A stretch of DNA of 64,000 nt from Sphingopyxis sp. TUF1. GTDB taxonomy: Bacteria; Pseudomonadota; Alphaproteobacteria; Sphingomonadales; Sphingomonadaceae. Made by a program: the position numbers and the translations under genes. The stretch covers positions 2,116,001 to 2,180,000 of the forward strand of contig NZ_CP144683.1 of assembly GCF_036687315.1 (NCBI RefSeq), read 5' to 3'. A model generated the notes under the pieces. It made no database searches and had not been told where the DNA came from. It saw only the letters and a program-made list of their open reading frames with translations. Positions 9,781 through 19,917 of this stretch are shown here, in pieces (position 1 is the stretch's first letter; each line of letters begins with the position of its first letter).

Positions 9781-9811
9781 AAGTCTTGAGCCGTTCGGCG
9801 CACAGCCAACG

Positions 9812-9855
9812 AAAAGGGGCCGGGGGAGTAATCCTCCGGCCCTTTTCTTTTCTTT
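9812..9855 (+). terminator. Intrinsic terminator of groESL
   Basis: A GC-rich stem AAAAGGGGCCGGGGGA with loop GTAA and complement TCCTCCGGCCCTTTT, followed by a T-rich tract (TTCTTTTCTTT). It begins about 30 bp after the groEL stop. The A-run on the left side means it could also work on the opposite strand. Confidence 0.9.
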
Positions 9856-9926
9856 CCCCTCGTCACCCGGGAATTGGGGCGACGGGACATTGCCAGTTAA
9901 GGCGATGCAACCTAGCTACGGCATCA

Positions 9927-10703
9927 ATGATGTTTGCCTTCGCCCTCATCTTGGCCCTGCTCACCGATCCCTCTGCGGCCGCGCCTCCCGCAGCGCCGCC
10001 GCCGGTCGAACGCTGCGGCTACCGGATCGTCCAGTCCTTTCCGCACGACACCTCGTCCTTCACCCAAGGCCTCTTCTGGCACGATGGGCATCTCTATGAA
10101 GCGACGGGCCAATATGGGCGGTCACGCGTCGCGCGGCTCGACCTCCAGACTGGCAAGGCGCTAGCCGAAACCCCGCTGCCGGCGGACCAGTTCGGCGAGG
10201 GCATCACCCGCTGGGGCGACCAGATCATCGGCGTGACCTGGCAGAGCGGCATCGGGCACCGCTGGCGTATCAAGGATCTGAAGCCCACGGGGACCTTCCG
10301 CTATGACGGTGAGGGGTGGGGGGTAACGATGGTCGGCGACGCGCTGGCGCTCAGCGACGGCACACCCGACCTGCGCTTCCTCGATCCCGCAACGATGACC
10401 GAAAAGCGGCGCGTGACGGTGCGCTTCGCGGGGCGGCCCGTGGCGCGGATCAACGAACTCGAGACGATCGACGGCCAGATCTGGGCGAACGTCTGGATGA
10501 CCGATTTCATCGTCCGCATCGACCCCGCGACCGGCGATGTCGTTTCGCTCGTCGACCTGTCGGGCCTGAAGGCCGACGCGGGTGCCAGCGGAACCGACAG
10601 CGTGCTCAACGGGATCGCCTGGGATGCGAAGGCCAAGCGGCTCTTCGTCACCGGCAAATATTGGGCCAAGCTCTACGAGATCGCGCTCGCAAACTGCCGC
10701 TAG
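9927..10703 (+). CDS. Exported glutaminyl-peptide cyclotransferase (bacterial/plant type)
   Basis: A 258-residue protein with an N-terminal signal-like segment (MMFAFALILALL then SAAAPP). The mature part matches the plant/bacterial glutamine cyclotransferase beta-propeller: VVQSFPHDTSSFTQGL-like start (here IVQSFPHDTSSFTQGLFW), YEATGQYGRS, FGEGITRWGDQIIGVTW, a central ELETIDGQIWANVW and a late LNGIAWDAKAKRLFVTGKYW. These enzymes cyclise N-terminal Gln to pyroglutamate, here presumably in the periplasm. Start is ATG 9927 or the next ATG at 9930; the longer frame runs through the groEL terminator and was rejected. It is transcribed alone and converges on the DJ-1-like gene. Confidence 0.88.
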   Translation: MMFAFALILALLTDPSAAAPPAAPPPVERCGYRIVQSFPHDTSSFTQGLFWHDGHLYEATGQYGRSRVARLDLQTGKALAETPLPADQFGEGITRWGDQIIGVTWQSGIGHRWRIKDLKPTGTFRYDGEGWGVTMVGDALALSDGTPDLRFLDPATMTEKRRVTVRFAGRPVARINELETIDGQIWANVWMTDFIVRIDPATGDVVSLVDLSGLKADAGASGTDSVLNGIAWDAKAKRLFVTGKYWAKLYEIALANCR

Positions 10704-11377
10704 CCACGTAGCGCCGTTTCCATCCGCCCCGCCGCAGCGTCATAGAAGCGCGCCCTCAGCCCGGCCGTCACAGCCTCAGGCGCGCGGTCGGGATGCCCTC
10801 CGACAAAGGGCGGGGCAGGGTCATATTCGATCGCGAGCTGAATCGCCTGCGCAACGGCGTCGCCGTGCATCCGTGCAATCAGCGTCAGCGCGAAGTCGAG
10901 GCCCGACGTGACACCGCCGCTTGTTACCAGATTTCCGTCCTCGACGACGCGGCCCGGTTGATGCTCGGCACCGACCAGCGGCAGCAGTTGGGTATAACCC
11001 CAATGCGTCGTAGCACGCTTGCCGGCGAGCAGTCCGGCGCGGCCGAGCAGGAAGGCGCCCGTGCAGACGCTAGTGACCCACCTGGCCCCCGCCGCCTGCC
11101 GGGCGATAAAATCGATCGTCGCGGCATCGCCCAGCGCTTCGGCGACCCCATGCCCGCCGGGCACGCATAAGATGTCGGCTTGCGGCGCCGACGCAAAATC
11201 ATGTGTCGGCATGATCGCGAAACCGCTGTCGGTCGGGATCGGCCCGAGGTTGGCGGCGGCGCAGGCCAGCACCGCCCCCGGCATCCGGCTGAGCGCCTGT
11301 GCGGGCGCAGTGAAATCGAGCTGGGTAATGCCGGGAAACAGCAGGAAGACGATAGTGGTCGCGGGCGTGTCGGTCAT
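10700..11377 (-). CDS. DJ-1/PfpI family protein, isonitrile-hydratase-like
   Basis: A 225-residue glutamine-amidotransferase-like (class I) fold protein. VFLLFPGITQLDFTAPAQAL at the N terminus and CVPGGHGV (residues 71-78) lead to the nucleophile elbow SVCTGAFLLGRAGLLAG with C105, then ATTHW as in isonitrile hydratase (InhA) and the sensing domain of GATase-AraC regulators. It lacks the AraC domain. Isonitrile hydratase converts isonitriles to N-formamides; the sequence is compatible but does not prove this. Its end overlaps the convergent cyclotransferase stop by 4 bp. The downstream side to 11520 holds nothing I can support. Confidence 0.82.
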   Translation of the reverse strand: MTDTPATTIVFLLFPGITQLDFTAPAQALSRMPGAVLACAAANLGPIPTDSGFAIMPTHDFASAPQADILCVPGGHGVAEALGDAATIDFIARQAAGARWVTSVCTGAFLLGRAGLLAGKRATTHWGYTQLLPLVGAEHQPGRVVEDGNLVTSGGVTSGLDFALTLIARMHGDAVAQAIQLAIEYDPAPPFVGGHPDRAPEAVTAGLRARFYDAAAGRMETALRG

Positions 11378-11520
11378 CGGATGGTCCTTCGCTAATGGTG
11401 GATCACCCAGGCGCGCGGCTGACGGGCATTGCTGCCGGCCCCGCTTCCCGATGGGATTCCATCTTCAGCGCCAGTTGCGAGGCTCGCCGAATCTAGCGTT
11501 TTGGGCGCCTAACTGAAAGC

Positions 11521-11721
11521 CTATTTGTCCGCGCTGTCGGCGGCTGCCGGATCGGGTGCGGGCGTGTTGTCGCGGCTTTCGAGCATCGCGGCGGCATCGT
11601 CGAGCGCCTTGGCCTCGCTGACCGTTACGCCGCCCGGACCGGGCTCGTTGTCGGTACGGCTGCACCCCGCCGCAGAACCCAGCAATGCCAGCGCCACGGC
11701 CGATATTCCAAACCTGTTCAT
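11521..11721 (-). CDS. Small lipoprotein, unknown function
   Basis: A 66-residue protein with a hydrophobic leader and lipobox-like LLGSAAGC (Cys at about residue 20), followed by a short charged, disordered tail rich in Asp, Ala and Pro (EAKALDDAAAMLESRDN). GGGAGC precedes the ATG. It is the downstream member of a row of three same-strand small lipoprotein genes, but a terminator stands between it and the next one, so it has its own promoter. No family recognised. Confidence 0.6.
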   Translation of the reverse strand: MNRFGISAVALALLGSAAGCSRTDNEPGPGGVTVSEAKALDDAAAMLESRDNTPAPDPAAADSADK

Positions 11722-11736
11722 CGCTGCGCTCCCATG

Positions 11737-11766
11737 AAAAAGGGCTCCATCCTGCGGATGGAGCCC
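11737..11766 (-). terminator. Intrinsic terminator of lipoprotein gene 11796-12092
   Basis: A perfect 11-bp stem GGGCTCCATCC / GGATGGAGCCC with 3-nt loop, followed on the minus strand by TTTTT. It lies 30 bp past the stop of the 98-residue lipoprotein gene. Confidence 0.88.
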
Positions 11767-11795
11767 CTATATCAGCCCAAAGGCAAACCGACGAC

Positions 11796-12092
11796 TTACT
11801 GCTTGTCGTTGGCTTCGGCTTTGGCGGTTTCTTCGGCGATCTTGTCGCCAGCTGCGTCGGCGGCGTCGCCTGCAGCGTTGACCGTGCCTTCGACGGCGTT
11901 GCCGGCGTCGTCGGCGGCTTCGGCGGTCGCGTCGGCGGCATCGGCGGCGCCTTCGGCCATCGCGTCGCCAGCGGCTTCGACATCTTCGCCAGCGGAGTTA
12001 GCGGTGTCCGCAGCGGCGTCCTGCGTCTTTTCCGAGCAGGCGGCGAGGCTGAAGGCGGCGGCGGCCATCGAAGCGATAATGATCTTGCGCAT
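11796..12092 (-). CDS. Ala/Asp-rich low-complexity lipoprotein
   Basis: A 98-residue protein: leader MRKIIIASMAAAAFSLAAC with lipobox LAAC at about residue 19, then a repetitive chain of short units such as AADAADATAEAADDAGNAVE, nearly free of aromatic residues and prolines. Composition and heptad-like spacing resemble LEA-like or entericidin-type coiled small lipoproteins. Its neighbour at 12276 is a paralogue with a similar leader and the same composition. Likely an envelope lipoprotein; possibly stress related, but that is inference. It has its own terminator downstream. Confidence 0.75.
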   Translation of the reverse strand: MRKIIIASMAAAAFSLAACSEKTQDAAADTANSAGEDVEAAGDAMAEGAADAADATAEAADDAGNAVEGTVNAAGDAADAAGDKIAEETAKAEANDKQ

Positions 12093-12204
12093 GGGTTTCC
12101 TTTCGAATGCAATGGCCAGCTGGGGCCATAAGGGTGAGACCTAACGGCCGATCCGCGGCTTGGCAACCGCGCTGCTGCACGGCGGGTGACCGCGAGTCGG
12201 CCGC

Positions 12205-12242
12205 AAAAGAAAAGGGGCCGCCGGCGCACCAACGACCCCTTC
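12205..12242 (-). terminator. Probable intrinsic terminator of lipoprotein gene 12276-12602
   Basis: On the minus strand AAGGGGTCG and CGGCCCCTT form a 9-bp stem (one G-U pair) with a GC-rich loop, followed by TTTCTTTT. It lies about 35 bp after the stop. Confidence 0.75.
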
Positions 12243-12275
12243 CTATCTGTCAGCCTGCAAAGGCCGGATAGAAGC

Positions 12276-12602
12276 TTACTTCTTGGCTTCTTCCATCGCG
12301 CCCTTGGCAGCGTCGGCCGCTTCCTTGGCGGCGTCGGCAGCTTCGGTCGCCTTGTCGGCGGCAGCGGCGGTGTCGCCGGCAGCGGCGGCATCGCCAGCCG
12401 CGTCGGCAGCAGCCGCAGCGTCACCGGCAGCAGCCGTCGCGTCGGCAGCGCCTTCGGCGGCTTCCATCGCGCCGTCAGCGGCGCCTTCGACCGTCGCCGT
12501 GTCTTCGGTCGTGGCAGCTGCGTCGTCGGCAGCCTTTTCGGCGCAAGCGGCGAGGCCGAGCGAAGCGGCGAGGACGAGCGACAGAGTGATCGATTTCTTC
12601 AT
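12276..12602 (-). CDS. Ala/Asp-rich low-complexity lipoprotein (paralogue)
   Basis: A 108-residue protein with leader MKKSITLSLVLAASLGLAAC (lipobox LAAC, Cys about residue 20) followed by alanine-rich acidic repeats (ADAAGDAAAAGDTAAAADKA) and a more basic, helical C-terminal end (EAADAAKGAMEEAKK). The leader, composition and periodicity match the gene at 11796, so the two look like a tandem duplication that has diverged. The mature part is expected to be helical or disordered on the outer-membrane face. Each of the two has its own hairpin terminator, so they are separate transcription units. No function recognised. Confidence 0.78.
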   Translation of the reverse strand: MKKSITLSLVLAASLGLAACAEKAADDAAATTEDTATVEGAADGAMEAAEGAADATAAAGDAAAAADAAGDAAAAGDTAAAADKATEAADAAKEAADAAKGAMEEAKK

Positions 12603-12801
12603 CTGGGAATACCCCTCTCAATGGACTGATCGACCGGCACAGGAACAGATCGATCCCGACAATTGCCAATCGCAGGCAGAATTACTGTGTCGCCAAAAGG
12701 GGCGCAACGACCTTTTTGGTTCACCTCCCGCCTTTCATCGCAATCGCACCGACAGCCGTCAGCGTACCGCGGAAATCACGGCACAACGTCTGGTTGACCA
12801 G

Positions 12802-12821
12802 ATATAAAGAAAGCTTTATAT
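12802..12821. promoter_or_regulatory. Candidate operator: ATATAAAG-N4-CTTTATAT palindrome
   Basis: A perfect inverted repeat ATATAAAG-AAAG-CTTTATAT directly upstream of the GTG start of the ArsR-methyltransferase regulator gene. It is strikingly AT-rich in GC-rich surroundings and overlaps the position expected for a promoter or operator. ArsR-family proteins bind such symmetric AT-rich sites, so autoregulation of the methionine operon is a reasonable inference. The rest of 12603-12829 shows no gene. Confidence 0.7.
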
Positions 12822-12829
12822 GTAGATTG

Positions 12830-13816
12830 GTGAGCGAGCTGATCGACATTTTCCGTGCCCTTGCGGATCCCACGCGATTGCGAGTCGTCGCTCTGCTGCG
12901 CGCGATGGAGCTGGCGATTGGCGAGTTGGCGGTCGTCTTAGATCAAAGCCAGCCGCGCGTCTCGCGGCATGTCCGTATCCTCGTCGAAGCGGGAATTGTC
13001 GAGCGGCGGCGTGAGGGAAGCTGGGTATTCCTGCGCATTGCGTCAGGCGGGCCCGTCGCCGAGATCATTGCCCAAGCCGACAAATGGCCGTTTTCGGCGC
13101 GGGAGATGCGAGTGATCATGCATGATGCGCGCCGGCTTGCGGCGGTGCGCGCCGAACGCGCAGCGGCCGCCGAGCGCTATTTCGCCGAACATGCCGCCGA
13201 ATGGGATGCCATCCGCTCGCGCCATGTGGCCGAAAGCGAGGTCGAGGCCGCGATGCTCGCGATGATGCACAACCGGCGGCTCGGCCATCTTCTCGACATC
13301 GGCACCGGCACGGGCCGGATGGCGGAGATTTTCGCGCCGACCGCGCGGCGCATCACTGCGCTCGACCGCAGCCCTGAAATGCTGCGCATCGCGCGCGCCA
13401 AGCTGGAGGGCCAATCGGTTCCGGTCGATCTGCTTCAGGGCGATTTTCTGGAGTTGCCGGTGGCCGACGCAAGCGTAGACAGCGTCGTCATTCACCAAGC
13501 GCTGCATTTTGCGCATGAGCCCGATCGCGTGATCGCCGAGGCGAGCCGGGTGCTGCGCGGCGGCGGGCACTTGCTGATCGTCGATTTCGCGCCGCATGAG
13601 GACGAGGAATTGCGCACGCTGGCGGCGCACGCGCGCCTCGGCTTTTCGGACGCACAGATTCGCGGCTGGTTTGCCTCGGCGGGCCTGCTGCTCGAGACCA
13701 CGCAGACGCTCGAAGGCGGGGAGCTGGCCGTCAAATTGTGGCTCGGCCGCCGCCGGAGCGATCAGGATCAACCCCCCGTCAGCGATGGCGGACAGAATAA
13801 AAGGCTTGCCGCATGA
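12830..13816 (+). CDS. ArsR-family regulator fused to SAM-dependent methyltransferase domain
   Basis: A 328-residue two-domain protein. Residues 1-90 are a winged helix of ArsR type (LADPTRLRVVALL, recognition helix QSQPRVSRHVRILVEAG, wing ERRREGSWVFLRI). A helical linker is followed by a class I methyltransferase Rossmann fold: LLDIGTGTGRM at 154-163 (SAM loop), ALDRSPEML, LQGDFLELPV and the FDFAP-like strand VDFAPHED. The last codons overlap the metF start by 4 bp (ATGA). Fused ArsR-methyltransferase regulators next to metF/metH are known to respond to SAM or SAH in Proteobacteria, so the second domain probably senses rather than methylates. Start GTG 12830 (TTG 12827 possible) follows the palindrome by 8 bp. 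Confidence 0.88.
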   Translation: MSELIDIFRALADPTRLRVVALLRAMELAIGELAVVLDQSQPRVSRHVRILVEAGIVERRREGSWVFLRIASGGPVAEIIAQADKWPFSAREMRVIMHDARRLAAVRAERAAAAERYFAEHAAEWDAIRSRHVAESEVEAAMLAMMHNRRLGHLLDIGTGTGRMAEIFAPTARRITALDRSPEMLRIARAKLEGQSVPVDLLQGDFLELPVADASVDSVVIHQALHFAHEPDRVIAEASRVLRGGGHLLIVDFAPHEDEELRTLAAHARLGFSDAQIRGWFASAGLLLETTQTLEGGELAVKLWLGRRRSDQDQPPVSDGGQNKRLAA

Positions 13817-14751
13817 CTTCGACCCTCGACGCGCTGGCGGAAGCGCGCCGCGCCGCCGCGTCGCCGCTTTTCGCGAATCTCGACGGCGATGTCGGCGTCA
13901 GCTTTGAATTTTTCCCGCCGAAGTCGGAGAAGATGGAGGCGCAGCTGTGGGACACGTTCCGCACGCTCGAACCGCTCGCCCCCAGCTTCGTGTCGGTCAC
14001 CTATGGTGCCGGCGGATCGACGCGCGAACGGACCCATGCGACGGTCGCGCGCATCGCTGCGGAAAGCCATGTGCCGCCCGCGGCGCACCTGACCTGCGTC
14101 GAGGCGTCGCGCGCCGAGATCGACGAGGTCGCGCGCGCCTATTGGGACGCGGGGGTTCGCCATATCGTTGCGCTGCGCGGCGATGTGCCGGGCGGCGAGC
14201 CCTATCGCGCGCACCCGGACGGCTACGCCAATGCGGTCGAGCTGGTCGCGGGGCTGAAGGCGATCGCGCCGTTCGACATCTCGGTTGCCGCCTATCCCGA
14301 AGTCCATCCCGACGCCGATTGCCCGCAGGCCGACCTCGACAATCTGAAGCGCAAGCTCGACGCCGGTGCAAACCGTGCGATCACGCAGTTTTTCTTTTCG
14401 CCCGACAGCTTTCTGCGCTTTCGCGATACTGCGGCAGCGGCGGGAATCGACGCGCCGATCATCCCCGGAATTCTCCCCGTCTCGAACGTGTCGCAAACGC
14501 GGCGGATGGCCGACATGTGCGGCACCGCGATCCCGGCGTGGATGGTATCGCTGTTCGACGGGCTCGACGACCATCCCGCGGCGCGCCAGCTGGTCGCGGC
14601 GACGATCGCCGCCGAAATGTGCCGCCGCCTCTATGCGGGCGGCGTGCGCGATTTCCACTTCTACACCCTCAATCGCGCCGAACTCAGCTATGCCATTTGC
14701 CACTTGCTGGGGTTGCGGCCGGTATCCGCACGGAAGGATCAGGCAGCATGA
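13813..14751 (+). CDS. metF: 5,10-Methylenetetrahydrofolate reductase
   Basis: A 312-residue FAD TIM-barrel enzyme that reduces methylenetetrahydrofolate to 5-methyltetrahydrofolate for methionine synthesis. VSFEFFPPKSEKM (catalytic Glu in the first strand), SVTYGAGGSTRERT, HLTCV, ALRGDVP (Asp of the LRGD motif), and AITQFFF with the flavin-proximal Gln-Phe-Phe are all present. Length is normal for bacterial MetF (about 300). Start and stop overlap both neighbours by 4 bp, so regulator, metF and the first metH half are translationally coupled in one operon. Confidence 0.97.
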   Translation: MTSTLDALAEARRAAASPLFANLDGDVGVSFEFFPPKSEKMEAQLWDTFRTLEPLAPSFVSVTYGAGGSTRERTHATVARIAAESHVPPAAHLTCVEASRAEIDEVARAYWDAGVRHIVALRGDVPGGEPYRAHPDGYANAVELVAGLKAIAPFDISVAAYPEVHPDADCPQADLDNLKRKLDAGANRAITQFFFSPDSFLRFRDTAAAAGIDAPIIPGILPVSNVSQTRRMADMCGTAIPAWMVSLFDGLDDHPAARQLVAATIAAEMCRRLYAGGVRDFHFYTLNRAELSYAICHLLGLRPVSARKDQAA

Positions 14752-15812
14752 CGCCCAATGCGACACAGAGCGCCCGCGACGCCTTGGTGGCCGCCGCAAA
14801 GGAACGCATCCTGCTCACCGATGGCGGCTGGGGCACCCAAATCCAGAACCGCAAGTTGACCGAGGCCGATTACGCGGGTTCGCTTGGGCTGACGCACGAC
14901 CAGAAAGGCAATAACGATATCCTCGCGCTGACGCGGCAAGATGTCGTGACCGCGATCGGTGAGGCCTATCTTGCCGCGGGATCGGACATCGTATCGACCA
15001 ACACCTTCAGCGCCAATCGGATCAGCCAGGCCGATTATGGCGCCGAGGCTTTGGTAGCGGACATCAACCGCGAAAGCGCGCGGCTGGGGCGCGAAGCCGC
15101 CGACAAGTTTCAGGCGCTCGACGGCCGCCGCCGCTTTGTCGCAGGCGCCGTCGGGCCGACGAACAAGACGCTGTCGCTGTCGCCCGACGTCAACAACCCC
15201 GGCTTTCGCGAGATCGATTTCGACGAATTGAAGGACGTCTATCTGGAACAGGTGGTCGCGCTCGCCGAGGGCGGCGCGGACTTCATCCTGATCGAAACGA
15301 TCTTCGACACGCTGAATGCCAAGGCGGGGATCGCCGCGACGCTGGAAGCCGAAGCGAAGGTCGGCCGCGAACTGCCGCTGATGATCTCGATGACGCTGAC
15401 CGACCTGTCGGGACGCAACTTATCGGGGCACACGGTCGAGGCCTTCTGGTATGCGGTGCGTCACGCGAAGCCGCTGACGATCGGGCTCAATTGCTCGTTC
15501 GGCGCCGCACAGCTTCGCCCGCATGTGAAGGTGCTGTCGGACATCGCCGACGCGCTGGTGATGGTCTATCCGAACGCGGGCCTGCCCAACGAACTCGGCG
15601 AATATGACGAGCTGCCCGAGACCACGGCCGAACTCGTCCGCGAATGGGCAGAGCATGGCCAGGTCAACATCCTTGGCGGCTGCTGCGGTTCGACGCCCGC
15701 GCACATCGCGGCGATGGCAAAGGCGGTTGAAGGACTGGCGCCGCGGCGGATTCCCGAGGTTCCGGTCCGCACGCGGCTCGCCGGGCTGGAGCCATTCACG
15801 ATGGCGGCCTAG
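14748..15812 (+). CDS. metH: Methionine synthase, homocysteine-binding subunit (N-terminal MetH module)
   Basis: A 354-residue protein covering only the homocysteine S-methyltransferase barrel of cobalamin-dependent MetH. It begins ILLTDGGWGTQIQ, has STNTFSAN, AGAVGPTNKTLS, and the zinc ligands C249 (LNCSFG) and C312-C313 (GGCCGSTP) that activate homocysteine thiolate. It ends shortly after the barrel, where a one-piece MetH would continue into the folate barrel. The remaining modules are in the next gene, 93 bp away across a palindromic repeat. The two gene products must act together as one synthase. The ATG overlaps the metF stop by 4 bp. Confidence 0.95.
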   Translation: MTPNATQSARDALVAAAKERILLTDGGWGTQIQNRKLTEADYAGSLGLTHDQKGNNDILALTRQDVVTAIGEAYLAAGSDIVSTNTFSANRISQADYGAEALVADINRESARLGREAADKFQALDGRRRFVAGAVGPTNKTLSLSPDVNNPGFREIDFDELKDVYLEQVVALAEGGADFILIETIFDTLNAKAGIAATLEAEAKVGRELPLMISMTLTDLSGRNLSGHTVEAFWYAVRHAKPLTIGLNCSFGAAQLRPHVKVLSDIADALVMVYPNAGLPNELGEYDELPETTAELVREWAEHGQVNILGGCCGSTPAHIAAMAKAVEGLAPRRIPEVPVRTRLAGLEPFTMAA

Positions 15813-15813
15813 T

Positions 15814-15897
15814 CGTCATCCCAGCGAAAGCTGGGATCGGTTGCAATCGAAGCCGACCGCTAGAATTCACCCGGTCCCAGCTTTCGCCGGGACGACG
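15814..15897. repeat. Palindromic repeat, family 4, between the two metH genes
   Basis: Left arm CGTCATCCCAGCGAAAGCTG continues to 15838; the right arm (15873-15897) is its near complement ending CGCCGGGACGACG. The core GCGAAAGCTGGG resembles a common alphaproteobacterial REP-like unit. It fills almost all the space between the two metH halves, and its right end abuts the AGGA that serves as ribosome binding site of the second half. Confidence 0.82.
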
Positions 15898-15905
15898 AGG
15901 ATTAT

Positions 15906-18539
<2,634 letters not shown>

Positions 18540-18552
18540 TGCCAGGTTCGTT

Positions 18553-19806
18553 TTAGACCCGGCGCGGGAGCGTCGTCCCCAGCCGTTTCAGGATCGGCGT
18601 CGCCATCGGGATCGTCAGCATCGTGCTGCCGATCGCCATCAACAGCAGGGCGGTGAACGCCGCGTTGGTGATGATCGCCTTGTCGAGCAGGATGTTGGCA
18701 AAGATGATCATGATCAACGCCTTGGTTTGCAACAGCCAGCCGATCAGCATCGCTTCGTCACGCGACCAGCCCAGAAGGCGCCCGGCGAGGGTGGTCGCGG
18801 TGAGCTTTCCGGCCACCGCGGCGAAAAGCAACAGCGCCGCGACCCCGAAAACCACAACCCCGCCGACGTCCCATTCGGTCCGCAGTCCGGTCGAAAGAAA
18901 AAACACCGGCATGACGGTCAGCAACACGATATTGCGGAAACGGTCCATCGCATCATGGCCGAACCACTGAGCGTCCAGTACGGCCCCGGCCAGAAAGGCG
19001 CCGACCATATAGTGCAGCCCCGACCAGTCGCCCGCCAGCCCGCACAGGATCAGCCAGATCAGCCCCACCGCCCAGCGATCCGCCCCGGCCAGTCGGGGCA
19101 TCAGCCGCCGTATCAGCCATGCCGCGACGGCAAAGCCGATCAGAAACATCAATTGCCGGCCGATCCGTTCCCAATCGACAAGGATCAAGGCAAGGACGCC
19201 CCAGATCGCAACATCGTCCAGGCTGGCATAGCGCAGAATCCGCTGCCCGATCGGCTGACGAAAAATCGCCAGCTTTTCCATCAGCAGGACAAGGATCGGC
19301 AGCGCGGTGACCGAGCAGGCCATGCCGATTCCGGCGACGACCTGCCAGTGGGCGCCCGCAGCACCGCTCCACCCGGGAAAGCGCAGGATCAGGAGTGCCG
19401 CGGCGGCGCCGAAGGCGAACGGCACACCGAGCGCCAGAGTTGCGGTAACGGCCGTTTCGCGCCGATGTCTCCATGCTTGTCCGATGTCGAGTTCGATCCC
19501 CGCGATCCAGACGAACATCATCACCGCCCACCAGGCGATACCGTTCAGCGATGCGACCACTTCGGGCCGGAAAACAAAGCCATGATAGTCTGGAAACGCC
19601 GCGCCGAGAACACCGGGACCGAGCAGGATTCCGCCGACGATCTGAACGATCACCAGCGGTGCCCAATAGTCGGTACGAAAAACGCGCCAAAAAGCCCATG
19701 GCACGGCAAAGATGATCAGCAAGGCGATCAGGAATACTTCGGTATGCGTCACACCCACCCCCTGAGCGATTTGGTGGACGCTATGATCGAGACCTGCTTG
19801 CGACAA
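18553..19806 (-). CDS. Cation:proton antiporter (CPA2-type)
   Basis: A 417-residue inner-membrane protein with 11-13 hydrophobic helices. Family marks are GGILLGPGVLG (residues about 58-68), the charged membrane segment IAGIELDIGQAW, SVTALPIL (unwound-helix Thr region), the SLDD pair in ASLDDVAIWGVLAL (the double acidic site that binds the cation and proton in Na+/H+ and K+/H+ antiporters) and FFLSTGLRTEW. It lacks the C-terminal TrkA-N domain of KefB/C. The start is TTG at 19806; a GTG a few codons in is an alternative. The gene converges on metH with 13 bp between stops. Ion preference (Na+ or K+) cannot be read. Confidence 0.88.
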   Translation of the reverse strand: MSQAGLDHSVHQIAQGVGVTHTEVFLIALLIIFAVPWAFWRVFRTDYWAPLVIVQIVGGILLGPGVLGAAFPDYHGFVFRPEVVASLNGIAWWAVMMFVWIAGIELDIGQAWRHRRETAVTATLALGVPFAFGAAAALLILRFPGWSGAAGAHWQVVAGIGMACSVTALPILVLLMEKLAIFRQPIGQRILRYASLDDVAIWGVLALILVDWERIGRQLMFLIGFAVAAWLIRRLMPRLAGADRWAVGLIWLILCGLAGDWSGLHYMVGAFLAGAVLDAQWFGHDAMDRFRNIVLLTVMPVFFLSTGLRTEWDVGGVVVFGVAALLLFAAVAGKLTATTLAGRLLGWSRDEAMLIGWLLQTKALIMIIFANILLDKAIITNAAFTALLLMAIGSTMLTIPMATPILKRLGTTLPRRV

Positions 19807-19917
19807 GCAGGAATAGCTATGTTAACCTCCGTCGCACCGTTGTTCCGTGTCGGGACAGCCGCCCGGTTAACCAGCTTCGCGAAGGACGGACGCGCCGGAA
19901 AGCGCTAAGCGGTGTAA

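Noticed and set aside
12603..12829. SAM riboswitch in front of the methionine operon
   Set aside because: No conserved riboswitch core was seen, and a protein regulator with its palindrome already explains control.
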